Assembly: GCA_051954235.1 (NCBI GenBank)
Contig: JBQCHY010000056.1
Coordinates: 183,549 to 247,548, forward strand
Reading direction: 5' to 3'
Length of the DNA stretch: 64,000 nt
Source: 62-47 sp051954235
GTDB lineage: Bacteria; Pseudomonadota; Alphaproteobacteria; Rhizobiales; Xanthobacteraceae
The first letter of the stretch is position 1, and each line of letters begins with the position of its first letter. A program made the position numbers and the translations under genes. The notes beneath the pieces are model-generated. The model made no database searches, was not told the DNA's origin, and saw nothing but the letters and a program-made list of their open reading frames with translations. Of this stretch, positions 1 through 8,766 are shown in pieces.

Positions 1-92
1 CTCGGACGCTCGACATCATGGCCGACCCAACGTTCATCGCCCTGACCCAGACCATCCGCCAGCACTTTTCCAGTCAAGGCGCGTTGGACTGA
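1..92 (+). CDS. 3' end of an unidentified gene (partial)
   Basis: An open frame enters from the left edge and stops with TGA at 90-92. It encodes about 30 residues and ends in HFSSQGALD. It lies 16 bases before the enolase-superfamily gene on the same strand, so it may be the preceding member of that operon or its regulator. Too little is present to assign a family. A C-terminal tail of a LysR-type regulator or another operon gene is possible. Confidence 0.4.
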   Translation, partial: RTLDIMADPTFIALTQTIRQHFSSQGALD

Positions 93-108
93 ATTTATAG
101 GGACAGTG

Positions 109-1524
109 ATGCAGATGCGCGTCGCCATCCGCGACATTTCGCTGTTCGAGCAGTCGGTGCAATTTGTCCGGCCGTTCCGCTTCGGCGTGGTTCGGGTGGA
201 TAGCGCGCCGCAGGCCTTCGTGCGCGTCGAACTCGATATCGAAGGCAGACCGACCGCGATCGGCGCCAGCGCCGAGATGATGATGCCGAAATGGTTCGAC
301 AAGCGTTCGGACCGCACCCCTGCCCGCACCGTCGACGACCTGCGCCGCTCGCTTACCATCGCTCGCGATCTGTATCTGTCGGATACCGGTTTCGACACGA
401 CATTCGGCCTTCACACCGTGCGGATTGCAAGTCAGGTACGGGCCTGCGCCGAGGAGGACATTCCACCGCTCGCGGCCTGCTTCGGCGCGGCGGAGATCGA
501 CAAGGCCATTCTCGATGCGCTGCTGCGTGGCCTCGGCCTCGATGTCTTCAAGGGACTGGCCGCTAACGTCGCTGGCATCGACAATCGTTTGACGTCCGAT
601 CTTGCGAACGGCGCCATCGCGCAATTCCTCGCCGCAACGGCGCCGAAGCCGCGCATCGCAATCCGTCACACCGTCGGGCTCGATGACGCACTTGACGGCC
701 CCGATGGGCTCACCGCGATCATTCGCAGCCATGCGATCCGTTATCTCAAGCTGAAACTCGGCGGCGATCCGGATGCTGACGCTGCGAGGCTGGCACAAAT
801 CGCATCCGTCGTTGAGGCGTCGGCAAACGCCAGCGCGCCGATTGACGGCGTCAGCCTCGATGCCAATGAGCAGTATGTCGACCTTGCCGCACTTTCAGCC
901 CTGCTCGATCGCCTCGACCGCGATCCCACACTGGCGCCGATCGCAACCCGGCTGATCTATGTCGAGCAGCCGATGCCCCGCGACGCATCACTGGCGTCCG
1001 CTCTCGGACCGCTGGCGCGATACGCCATGATCATCGACGAGGCGGACGGCAGCTACGATGCATTCCGCGCGGCGAAAGACCTTGGTTATCGCGGCGTGTC
1101 ATCAAAAGCGTGCAAAGGGCTCTACAAGTCCATTCTCAACGCCACCCGCGCGGCAACGTGGAGCAGCGACAATCAGAGCTTCTTCGTCAGCGCCGAGGAC
1201 CTCACCTGCCAGGCCGGGCTCGGCGTGCAGCAGGATATTGCGCTCGGCGCATTGATCGGCGTCAGCCACGCCGAGCGTAACGGCCATCACTATGTCGATG
1301 GCTTTGGCGGTGCTCCCATGACGGAGCAGGAACGCTTTCTTGCCGCGCATCCCGATCTTTACGTCCGCACGTCCGACGGCATTCGTCTCGCGGCTGCCGA
1401 CGGGTCGCTCGCCACTTCATCGTTGGCCACTCCGGGTTTCGCCTCCGGCGTTTATCCGGACTGGTCCGCTCTTCAACCGCTGCAGTCAACAACCAGAAAA
1501 ATTCCGCAGGAGCAGTTTTCATGA
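109..1524 (+). CDS. Enolase-superfamily (mandelate racemase-like) dehydratase
   Basis: This 471-aa protein resembles the mandelate racemase/muconate lactonising branch of the enolase superfamily. Those enzymes abstract a proton alpha to a carboxylate using Mg2+. Visible active-site elements are a LKLKLGG strand with Lys214/Lys216, Asp251 in SLDANE, Glu286 in YVEQP, Asp310/Glu311 in IIDEAD and Lys333 in SSKACKG. The protein is longer than the usual 370-400 residues. ATG109 is chosen because AGGG at 99-102 sits at ribosome-binding distance; GTG106 and ATG115 are alternatives. The stop overlaps the next start (ATGA), so the two are translationally coupled. Dehydration of a sugar acid is inferred from the sugar-type neighbours; the substrate is unknown. 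Confidence 0.75.
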   Translation: MQMRVAIRDISLFEQSVQFVRPFRFGVVRVDSAPQAFVRVELDIEGRPTAIGASAEMMMPKWFDKRSDRTPARTVDDLRRSLTIARDLYLSDTGFDTTFGLHTVRIASQVRACAEEDIPPLAACFGAAEIDKAILDALLRGLGLDVFKGLAANVAGIDNRLTSDLANGAIAQFLAATAPKPRIAIRHTVGLDDALDGPDGLTAIIRSHAIRYLKLKLGGDPDADAARLAQIASVVEASANASAPIDGVSLDANEQYVDLAALSALLDRLDRDPTLAPIATRLIYVEQPMPRDASLASALGPLARYAMIIDEADGSYDAFRAAKDLGYRGVSSKACKGLYKSILNATRAATWSSDNQSFFVSAEDLTCQAGLGVQQDIALGALIGVSHAERNGHHYVDGFGGAPMTEQERFLAAHPDLYVRTSDGIRLAAADGSLATSSLATPGFASGVYPDWSALQPLQSTTRKIPQEQFS

Positions 1525-2672
1525 CGACACAACGTCTCGGCCTCATCATGAACGGCGTCACCGGCCGCATGGGCCTCAACCAGCATCTGATCCGTTCGAT
1601 CGTCGCGATACGGGATCAGGGCGGCGTCAAGCTGGCAAATGGCGACCGGATCATGCCGGATCCGATCCTCGTCGGCCGCAGCGCCGACAAGATCGAGCGG
1701 CTGGCCAAGACCTACAATATCTCGCGCTGGACCACCGATCTCGACAAGGCGCTCGCCGACAAGAACGACACTATGTTTTTCGATGCCGCGACCACGCAAG
1801 CGCGGCCGACGCTGTTGACCAAGGCCATCGAGGCCGGCAAGCACGTCTATTGCGAGAAGCCGATCGCCACCAATTTCGAGGAAGCGATCAAGGTGGTGAA
1901 GCTCGCCAATGCCAAGGGCATCAAGCATGGCACCGTGCAGGACAAGCTGTTCCTGCCCGGTTTGAAAAAGCTCGCCTTCCTGCGCGATTCCGGGTTCTTC
2001 GGCCGCATGCTTTCGGTGCGCGGCGAGTTCGGCTATTGGGTGTTCGAAGGCGGCTGGCAAGAAGCGCAACGTCCGTCGTGGAATTATCGCAGCGAAGACG
2101 GCGGCGGCATCATCCTCGATATGATCTGTCACTGGCGCTATGTGCTCGACAACCTGTTCGGCGACGTCGAGAGCGTCATGTGCATCGGCAACACCGACAT
2201 TCTCGAGCGCTATGACGAGAACGGAAAGAAGTACAAGGCGACCGCCGACGATTCCGCTTACGCCACGTTCCAACTCAAGGACGGCGTGATCGCGCACATC
2301 AACATGTCCTGGGTCACCCGCGTTTATCGCGACGATCTCGTGACCTTCCAGGTCGACGGCACTCATGGCTCGGCTGTTGCCGGCCTGACCGATTGCATGA
2401 TTCAGGCGCGGCAGGCGACGCCGCGTCCGGTCTGGAATCCGGATGAAAAGCGCAACCACGATTTCTATGCCGACTGGCAGAAGCTGCCGGACAATGTCGC
2501 CTACGACAACGGCTTCAAGGAGCAGTGGGAGATGTTCATTCGGCACGTCTATGAAGATGCGCCGTACAAATACACCCTGCTGGAAGGCGCCAAGGGCGTT
2601 CAACTGGTCGAGCTTGCCTTGCAGAGCTGGCGCGAACGACGCTGGGTCGACGTTCCTACTCTCAAAGCTTGA
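1521..2672 (+). CDS. Gfo/Idh/MocA family oxidoreductase
   Basis: This is a 383-aa NAD(P)-dependent sugar or polyol dehydrogenase of the Gfo/Idh/MocA family, which normally oxidises a ring or chain hydroxyl of a sugar, inositol or sugar acid. The N-terminus carries a degenerate Rossmann fold (NGVTGRMG) and the family hallmark EKP motif is at residues 112-114 (YCEKPIA). The rest is the mixed alpha/beta substrate domain. Its start overlaps the stop of the dehydratase gene by four bases, which places it in one operon with the dehydratase and the DUF993 gene. The true substrate cannot be told from the sequence. Confidence 0.85.
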   Translation: MTTQRLGLIMNGVTGRMGLNQHLIRSIVAIRDQGGVKLANGDRIMPDPILVGRSADKIERLAKTYNISRWTTDLDKALADKNDTMFFDAATTQARPTLLTKAIEAGKHVYCEKPIATNFEEAIKVVKLANAKGIKHGTVQDKLFLPGLKKLAFLRDSGFFGRMLSVRGEFGYWVFEGGWQEAQRPSWNYRSEDGGGIILDMICHWRYVLDNLFGDVESVMCIGNTDILERYDENGKKYKATADDSAYATFQLKDGVIAHINMSWVTRVYRDDLVTFQVDGTHGSAVAGLTDCMIQARQATPRPVWNPDEKRNHDFYADWQKLPDNVAYDNGFKEQWEMFIRHVYEDAPYKYTLLEGAKGVQLVELALQSWRERRWVDVPTLKA

Positions 2673-2683
2673 CGGAGGCTGCC

Positions 2684-3874
2684 GTGAACAAGCCGGTCCT
2701 TTCCACATCGTCGCTCTCGCTCTCCCTGCCGCGCGCCGACCGCTCGCTGGAGACCTATCGCCTGAACGCGTCGCGGAGCTTTCCCGCGAAGTTCAGCGGC
2801 TCGCTGAATCGCATTGCGTTTTCGGCCGCCCATGTGGTGGCCGATCCGCTCGCGGACAACGATCCGTGGCTCACGACCGCAATCGACTGGGACCGCACCA
2901 TCGCCTTCCGCGAGCACGTCTGGAATTTGGGTCTCGGCGTTGCGGAAGCGATGGATACGGCGCAGCGCGGCATGGGCCTCGATTGGCCGACCTCGCTGGA
3001 ACTGATCCGCCGCTCGGTCGCGGCCGCGAAGCCGCGCAATGCGCTGGTGTTCAGCGGCGCCGGCACCGATCATCTCGTACCGGAAGATGCCGAGACCATC
3101 GACGACGTGATCGCGGCCTACGAGGAGCAAGTGGCGGCGATCGAGAAGGTCGGAGGTCGCATCATCCTCATGGCGTCGCGCGCGTTGGCGCGGATCGGCC
3201 GCAATGCCGATGACTACGCCAAGGTCTACGGTCGAATTCTGTCGCAGGTCCGCGAACCGGTCATCATCCACTGGCTCGGCGATATGTTCGATCCCGCGCT
3301 CACCGGCTATTGGGGCACCAAGGATCTCGACAGGGCGATGGACGTCGCGGTCGGTGTCATCAATGACAACGCAGCCAAGGTCGACGGCGTCAAAGTATCG
3401 CTGCTCGACAAGCAGCGTGAGATCGACATGCGCCGCCGCCTCGACAAGCGCGTGCGGATGTATACCGGCGACGATTTCAACTATGCGGAACTGATTGCGG
3501 GCGACAGCGAAGGCTTCTCTCACGCGCTGCTCGGGATCTTCGATGCCATTGCCCCGGCGGCCTCTTACGCGCTGTCGCGTCTCGCGGCCGGCGACGAAGC
3601 CGGCTTCCGCGACGTACTGGAGCCGACGGTGCCGCTGTCACGGCACATCTTCAAGGCGCCGACGCGGTTCTACAAAACCGGCATCGTGTTCATGGCCTGG
3701 CTCAACGGCCATCAGGATCACTTCACCATGGTCGGCGGACAGGAGAGCACCCGCTCGACGCTGCACTTCGCCGAATTGTTCCGCCTTGCCGACAAGGCCG
3801 GCCTGCTCGCCGACCCGACGCTGGCAACCGCGCGAATGAAGAACTTCCTGGCGACGCGGGGCATCGAGAGCTGA
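2684..3874 (+). CDS. DUF993 family protein (DapA-like TIM barrel)
   Basis: A 396-aa protein matching my memory of DUF993, an uncharacterised group related to dihydrodipicolinate synthase/aldolase TIM barrels. Supporting stretches are the N-terminal FSGSLNRIAFSAAHVVADPL, IDWDRTIAFR and HWLGDMFDPAL. The frame is open from a TTG at 2669, but GTG2684 is preferred because GGAGG at 2674-2678 lies six bases upstream. The gene begins 11 bases after the oxidoreductase stop and ends one base before the isomerase start. An aldolase-type cleavage or condensation following oxidation of a sugar acid is plausible, but this is only an inference. Confidence 0.75.
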   Translation: MNKPVLSTSSLSLSLPRADRSLETYRLNASRSFPAKFSGSLNRIAFSAAHVVADPLADNDPWLTTAIDWDRTIAFREHVWNLGLGVAEAMDTAQRGMGLDWPTSLELIRRSVAAAKPRNALVFSGAGTDHLVPEDAETIDDVIAAYEEQVAAIEKVGGRIILMASRALARIGRNADDYAKVYGRILSQVREPVIIHWLGDMFDPALTGYWGTKDLDRAMDVAVGVINDNAAKVDGVKVSLLDKQREIDMRRRLDKRVRMYTGDDFNYAELIAGDSEGFSHALLGIFDAIAPAASYALSRLAAGDEAGFRDVLEPTVPLSRHIFKAPTRFYKTGIVFMAWLNGHQDHFTMVGGQESTRSTLHFAELFRLADKAGLLADPTLATARMKNFLATRGIES

Positions 3875-3875
3875 T

Positions 3876-4739
3876 ATGCGCGATTTCTCCGGTGACCATC
3901 GCTGGCTCTCGCTGAATACCGCGACCGTTCGCAAGCAGGGCGACCTTGCCCAGATCGTCGATGCGTGCGCACGGCACGGTATCCGCGCCATCGATCCGTG
4001 GCGCGATCAGGTCGCGGCCATCGGACTCGATCGCGCGGTGCGCGTCGTTCGCGATGCGGGCCTCGATCTCTCCGGCTATTGCCGCGGTGGTATGTTCGTC
4101 GCCGACGACGCGCACCGGCAAGCCGCGCGCGACGATAACCGCCGTGCGGTTGACGAGGCGAAATCGCTGGGAGCATCGTGCCTCGTGCTCGTGGTCGGCG
4201 GCCTGCCGCAATATTCGCGTCCGGGCAGCGTGGCCTCGCGCGACATCGTGGCCGCGCGTGCGCAGGTTGATGACGGAATCGCTGAGCTTCTCGACTATTC
4301 GCGTCAGATCGGCATGCCACTCGCGATCGAGCCTCTACATCCAGCTTATGCCGCCGACCGCGCCTGCGTGAATACGACCCGGCAGGCACTCGATATTTGC
4401 GATCGGATCGATCCGGCCCAATCCGGCGCCATCGGCGTCGCGCTCGACGTCTATCACATCTGGTGGGACCCCGAGGTGCTGACGCAGATCGAGCGCGCTG
4501 GTAAGGCGCGCCTGCTCGCATTCCATGTCTGCGACTGGCTGGTGCCGACCAAGGACATCCTTAACGACCGCGGCATGATGGGCGACGGCGTCATCGACAT
4601 CCGCAGCCTGCGCGCCGCCGCAGAAGCGCAAGGCTTCGCTGGCTATTCCGAGATCGAGATCTTCTCCGATCACTGGTGGGATCAGCCGATGGATGACGTG
4701 CTTCGCGCCTGCATCGCGCGTCATCGCACCGTGGTGTGA
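3876..4739 (+). CDS. Sugar phosphate isomerase/epimerase (xylose-isomerase-like TIM barrel)
   Basis: A 287-aa protein of the AP endonuclease 2/xylose-isomerase-like TIM-barrel family, whose members isomerise, epimerise or dehydrate sugars. Candidate metal and acid residues lie in the AIEPLHP and ALDVYHIWWDPEV segments and in the C-terminal YSEIEIFSDHWW, with His in FHVCDW. This is the Glu/Asp/His/Glu pattern usual for the fold. It follows the DUF993 gene by one base and appears to be the last gene of the operon. No strong terminator is visible in the 260 bases that follow, a stretch that otherwise holds nothing convincing. Confidence 0.8.
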   Translation: MRDFSGDHRWLSLNTATVRKQGDLAQIVDACARHGIRAIDPWRDQVAAIGLDRAVRVVRDAGLDLSGYCRGGMFVADDAHRQAARDDNRRAVDEAKSLGASCLVLVVGGLPQYSRPGSVASRDIVAARAQVDDGIAELLDYSRQIGMPLAIEPLHPAYAADRACVNTTRQALDICDRIDPAQSGAIGVALDVYHIWWDPEVLTQIERAGKARLLAFHVCDWLVPTKDILNDRGMMGDGVIDIRSLRAAAEAQGFAGYSEIEIFSDHWWDQPMDDVLRACIARHRTVV

Positions 4740-5000
4740 CAGGCGCAGCGTCACTGCGGAAACATTGGCCGGCTCGGCCAACGAGCCATCATACTGTTGA
4801 ATTTACTATATAATTCATGGAGCACATTTCGCCATGGCTAGCCAGCCTCAATCCGAAGTCGAAAAGCATCTTCCAGCTTGCCGATAACAGCGGAACGCTA
4901 CCCGCCGGCTCCAGGCATCGAAGCCATCAAGGATTTCGTGCCATCGACATTCTTTGCGATCAAAATTCTACCACCCGCCAACCGACAATGCGGTCAGATT

Positions 5001-5702
5001 TCAATCTGCAACGGGTGACGGATAGCTCAGGGTGTAGATCCACAATCTCGGCTTGAGCGACAAAAGATCCGGGTCATTCGAATCTATCGTCACTTCGCCG
5101 TTGAAACGCTTCAGGTGTTCCGGCGGCAATCCACCCTCAATGTCGAAATGGGTGCCGAAAGCGCAACCGCCGGGGAGTTTATCGAGCGTCGTCCCCTCGA
5201 AATGCCCCGCACCTGCGACATCGAATCCAAAGCCGTTGATTTTGAACGGCTTGCCAGCGCGTTGCTCAATATCCTGTATCGGCATGCCGTTCCTGACGCC
5301 GAGCGGGCCGATCCACAGGTTATCTTCACCGAAAACGGTGATTGTGCTTGGCCTCCGGCATTTCTTCGCATCATGCCATTCGATTTCGAGCCTCCGCCGT
5401 GGATCCTTCGCGAATAGCACGGTGGCTTTGATAACCTCGCCTTCGGCGCGATTTACATTGCTGAAGGAAACCTTGTCGGCGCCATAGGCTCTCACCAAGT
5501 CGACATGGCTCGCCGTCCTTGCGAATTGCGCGCGGCATTCGACAATGTATTGCGACCGCGAATTGCCCGGCTCGTGTGCAAACGCCGGCGCGGCAATGAC
5601 GAGAAGAGCGGGAATGCGCAATAGCCGATAAGCCCCGGCAAAGGCGACAACGCGTATATCCCGCGCGTCGTCCTTATCGATATTCATGCACCGTTTTCTC
5701 AT
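5001..5702 (-). CDS. Exported protein of unknown function
   Basis: A 233-aa protein that I do not recognise. An Ala/Leu-rich segment around residues 20-42 (LLRIPALLVIAAPAFAHE) looks like a signal peptide cleaved after AFA. The mature part contains VSFSNVNRAEGEVI, a basic RRRLEIEWHDAKKC stretch and LWIGPLGVRNGM, with two Cys that could pair. ATG5702 is chosen because AAAGG lies upstream; ATG5687 is an alternative, and the frame stays open without support to 5798. The roughly 300 bases between this gene and the next one upstream (6007) hold only a weak hairpin. Confidence 0.6.
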   Translation of the reverse strand: MRKRCMNIDKDDARDIRVVAFAGAYRLLRIPALLVIAAPAFAHEPGNSRSQYIVECRAQFARTASHVDLVRAYGADKVSFSNVNRAEGEVIKATVLFAKDPRRRLEIEWHDAKKCRRPSTITVFGEDNLWIGPLGVRNGMPIQDIEQRAGKPFKINGFGFDVAGAGHFEGTTLDKLPGGCAFGTHFDIEGGLPPEHLKRFNGEVTIDSNDPDLLSLKPRLWIYTLSYPSPVAD

Positions 5703-5944
5703 GACGAGCCTTTTATTATTCTCCGCCGATTCAGCGGGCGAGCGTTTCCACGTCATCGTCGCTTTGGTCGCCTGTAGCTGCCCACAACGACCAGCCACCT
5801 TACATTGGCGCCAGCATTCAAGATAAAACGTGCCGACACATCAAGAACGAGCCGATCTTAGGTCGTAAGCCCCCGACATTCTGATGGTGGCGACTTAAGA
5901 ACGGACTAAGCGATACTCCGACCTGCCGCAGCCACAGCTAGCAC

Positions 5945-5966
5945 TTGCCCTGCGGCATCAGGGCAA
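5945..5966. terminator. Weak hairpin, possible terminator
   Basis: TTGCCCTG and CAGGGCAA form a perfect 8-bp stem around a 6-base loop, about 40 bases past the stop of the minus-strand TPR-caspase gene. No T-run follows on either strand, so a rho-independent terminator is only a possibility. Confidence 0.3.
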
Positions 5967-6006
5967 TCTCGCGAAGCACTGTCATTGGGCTGCGGCTCAA
6001 ACAAAC

Positions 6007-8436
6007 TCACCTGAGCGAAAAGTAGAAATTGTCACCAGGTAACGAGCCATAAGTGAAGGGCTCTTGATTGCGTTGGGTTTCCCGGAAAACATCGTCCCTG
6101 ATGCGCCGAAACAGCATATTGATCTCGAGATTCGGATCGACGACATACTTCAGGAACGCGGTGGTGAATGGGCTGTGTTCGCCGTTGCCATCGCGTGAGA
6201 TTTGTCCTTCGCGTGCGGCATAGGCCACCAGGGTGCCGCCTTCAGGCTCGATACGAGCCAAGCCGCGCCCGATCGAGCGCGACGCCACCGTTCGGCGCAT
6301 TTTAATGAGGAACGGATTGTCCCGGCAGGAATCGAGAATTACCAGCCGAAGTTTCTTGGCTCGTTCGGTAGCCTGTAGCAGACGATCGAGCGAGACGGCT
6401 TCGTCCTGAACGTCGCGATCGGATTTCAGCCGAACATCGACAGGAAGCAGATAGTTCGTGCCATCCATTTCCAACCCGTGGCCGGCGTAATAGATCACCG
6501 CCCAGTCGGCTGAAGCCGCCAGATCCTCGAAGTCGCGAAGCCTGCCGAGAAACGCACTGCGTGTGAGGTCCGTTCCGGTAATCACGGTCTGGAATCCGAG
6601 CTTTTCGAACGTCGCCGCAACCGCCTCGGAATCCCGTCTCGGATTCGGCAGCACCGGGACGCCTTGGTAGGCGGAATTTCCGATCACGAGAGCAACGCGC
6701 ACGCCGCGCTCCTTGTTCAAGCGAACGCGCTCAGAGGCGAGCTTTGCTTGAGCCTGCATCGTGGCCGCTTCTTCGCGAGCCTTGATTTCCGCCTGCAATC
6801 GCCGTTCAAGTTCGGCATTGGCCTTGGCTTCGACGTCCGCCTTCACCTTGGCTTCAGCCTCCGCAAGTCGACGGGCATCTTCTGCCGCGCGTGCATTGGC
6901 CTCCGCATTGAAGCGCGCTTCCGCTGCCGCTACGGCCGCGTTGGCGCGCTGATCGACTTGCTGCTTGACGCGGGCTTCGAAATCCGCGGTGAGGCGAGCC
7001 TCAAGCTCCTTCTTGGCGCGAGCTTCTGCGGCAGCCTTTTCCTTGGCTTTTTCTTCGGCCTGTGCACGCTGCTGCGCGGCTATTTTTGCGGCCTTTCCGG
7101 CCTCGTCCTTTTCAGCCGCGATACTCGCCGCCTTTTGGTTCGCCGCGAGCTCGGCCGCCTTGGCCTTCGCCAATTCGGCGTCTGTGATGGCCGTGAGATG
7201 TGTCCTCGCCACCTCTCTGGCCGGCTTGGCAAGGGATGCGTCTGCTTCGGGTGCGAGCGTCAGTGCTTTCTGGAAATCGAGCCGGGCTTTCGCGGCATCG
7301 CCCATTTTTTCCTGCGTCATGCCGCGCCCGACGAAAGCGGCGACAAAATCGGGAACGCTCCGGATCGCATCATTGTAGTCGACGAGCGACCGCTGAAGAT
7401 CGCCACGTTCGCGAAGCACGTCGCCCCGATAGCTCAACGCGATCGGAGATTTCGGATTGAGGCTCACGGCCTTGTTCAAGTCGGTGAGAGCGGCTCCCAA
7501 ATTTCCCTGCACGCGCTCGATGTCGCCGCGATTGGCATACGCCAGAAAGAATTTCGGATTGATAAGTATGGCCTCGTTACAATCGGCGATCGCATCATCG
7601 AATTGCTTTTTGTCTTTGTAGACCAGGGCGCGGTTGTTGAAGGCTTCCGCCGTGCGCTCCAGCGATATTGCCTTGTCGTGATCCTCGAGGGCTTTGACCA
7701 AGTCACCCTTGATGCGCCACACTTCACCGCGCCGACTGTAACCGCTGGCCGCTTGGGGTGCGAGCCGGATCGCTTCCGACAAATCGGCGATCGCGCCATC
7801 GGCATTGCCTTGATCGATTTTCGCCGCGGCCCGGTTCAGATAACCGGTCGGATCGTTCGGCAAGAGGCGAATGACTTCATTGAAGTCCGTGATCGCGCGA
7901 TCGAGCTTTCGCCTGAACATCAACGCTAGGCCGCGATTGATGTACGCCTTGACGAAGTTCTTATCTTGAGAGAGCGCGCTGTTGAAATCGACGATCGCCC
8001 GCTCGTATTCCTCCTTGCTGAACAAGGCGGATCCACGCGCATTGAAAAGCGCTGCCGAACGCGAGTTCAGACGGAGACCCTGATTGAAATCGGCGATCGC
8101 AAGATCGTAGTCGTTCTGCATCTGGCGAGCGATGCCGCGATTGAGATAGGCGTCGGTAAACTTCGGATTCCGATCTAACGCCTTACCGAAATCCTCAATG
8201 GCGCTGCCGAGATCGCCGATGCGAATCTTGCCAATACCGCGATTGTTATAGAACCCCGAGATGTTGGCGCTTTCGCCCTCGCGCCCGATCAATCGCGTGC
8301 ATGCGGGGATACCCGCATCCGGATCGCTCGCGGTGTGATTGCACAAATCAAAATCATCGGCGGCGCGGGCTGACGTGAACATCGCGAAACAGGCGAGAAT
8401 GGCGATCGCGCGACCTAGGGACCGAAGTGCCGCCAT
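6007..8436 (-). CDS. TPR-repeat protein with C-terminal caspase (peptidase C14) domain
   Basis: An 809-aa exported multidomain protein. ATG8436 is set by GAGGAAAG at SD distance. A signal peptide (residues 1-27, ending SARA) is followed by about ten TPR-like repeats with the pattern A-Y-x-N-R-G (about residues 40-400). Next comes an Ala/Lys/Glu-rich coiled coil (about 410-560), then a caspase-like domain beginning VRVALVIGNSAY. The catalytic dyad is His653 in YYAGHG and Cys704 in LDSCRDNPF. Such proteins are bacterial caspase homologues with an Arg/Lys- or Asp-directed cysteine peptidase fold. The TPR array probably recruits partners in the periplasm. It lies near the T6SS, and a second caspase-fold protein sits on the other flank. 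Its substrate is unknown. Confidence 0.85.
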   Translation of the reverse strand: MAALRSLGRAIAILACFAMFTSARAADDFDLCNHTASDPDAGIPACTRLIGREGESANISGFYNNRGIGKIRIGDLGSAIEDFGKALDRNPKFTDAYLNRGIARQMQNDYDLAIADFNQGLRLNSRSAALFNARGSALFSKEEYERAIVDFNSALSQDKNFVKAYINRGLALMFRRKLDRAITDFNEVIRLLPNDPTGYLNRAAAKIDQGNADGAIADLSEAIRLAPQAASGYSRRGEVWRIKGDLVKALEDHDKAISLERTAEAFNNRALVYKDKKQFDDAIADCNEAILINPKFFLAYANRGDIERVQGNLGAALTDLNKAVSLNPKSPIALSYRGDVLRERGDLQRSLVDYNDAIRSVPDFVAAFVGRGMTQEKMGDAAKARLDFQKALTLAPEADASLAKPAREVARTHLTAITDAELAKAKAAELAANQKAASIAAEKDEAGKAAKIAAQQRAQAEEKAKEKAAAEARAKKELEARLTADFEARVKQQVDQRANAAVAAAEARFNAEANARAAEDARRLAEAEAKVKADVEAKANAELERRLQAEIKAREEAATMQAQAKLASERVRLNKERGVRVALVIGNSAYQGVPVLPNPRRDSEAVAATFEKLGFQTVITGTDLTRSAFLGRLRDFEDLAASADWAVIYYAGHGLEMDGTNYLLPVDVRLKSDRDVQDEAVSLDRLLQATERAKKLRLVILDSCRDNPFLIKMRRTVASRSIGRGLARIEPEGGTLVAYAAREGQISRDGNGEHSPFTTAFLKYVVDPNLEINMLFRRIRDDVFRETQRNQEPFTYGSLPGDNFYFSLR

Positions 8437-8655
8437 GTGACTTTCCTCAGGGGACCTTCCAGGAGCCCATCTCACCGGCTCAATTCTAATTTAGCCGTGC
8501 GCCAATCCGCAACGTCCTCCCTTAGTTGGGTCGCCGGCCATTGAAATTGGTTCACATTCCTGCACCGCGAAGGCCACGATATTCCTCCGAAACCGGGGCC
8601 GGCGTGCAACGCACAACGGCAGGAGTCGCTACTCTTGGAGGTAGCCGTAATGACA

Positions 8656-8686
8656 AACGCCCTATAAGCGAGGCTTATAGGGCGTT
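8656..8686 (-). terminator. Terminator of the outer-membrane barrel gene
   Basis: A perfect 13-bp stem (AACGCCCTATAAG / CTTATAGGGCGTT) with a 5-base loop lies 80 bases past the stop of the minus-strand barrel gene. On that strand the stem ends in TTTG. The plus-strand reading also ends in a TTCTTT tract, so it could act in both directions. The remaining bases of the 8437-8766 gap show nothing else beyond the 5' region of the TPR-caspase gene. Confidence 0.65.
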
Positions 8687-8766
8687 CTTTCAAACCCGTA
8701 TGGGGGAGCTTGGAGGCGCGTGATCGAGCCGTGGTGCGCGGGCGGCATTCGCCCGCGATCAGCGAA

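Noticed and set aside
1473..2708. Long minus-strand open frame opposite the Gfo/Idh/MocA gene
   Set aside because: It is antisense to a clear family gene and arises from GC-rich codon use. Similar long antisense frames at 31260-32921 and 33051-35012 were rejected for the same reason.
4817..5056. Small plus-strand frame in the gap after the sugar operon
   Set aside because: No ribosome site, no family resemblance, and overlap with the 3' end of the minus-strand exported gene. Fragments in another frame (GIEAIKDFVPSTFFAIKILP) look faintly coding, but not enough to call a relic.
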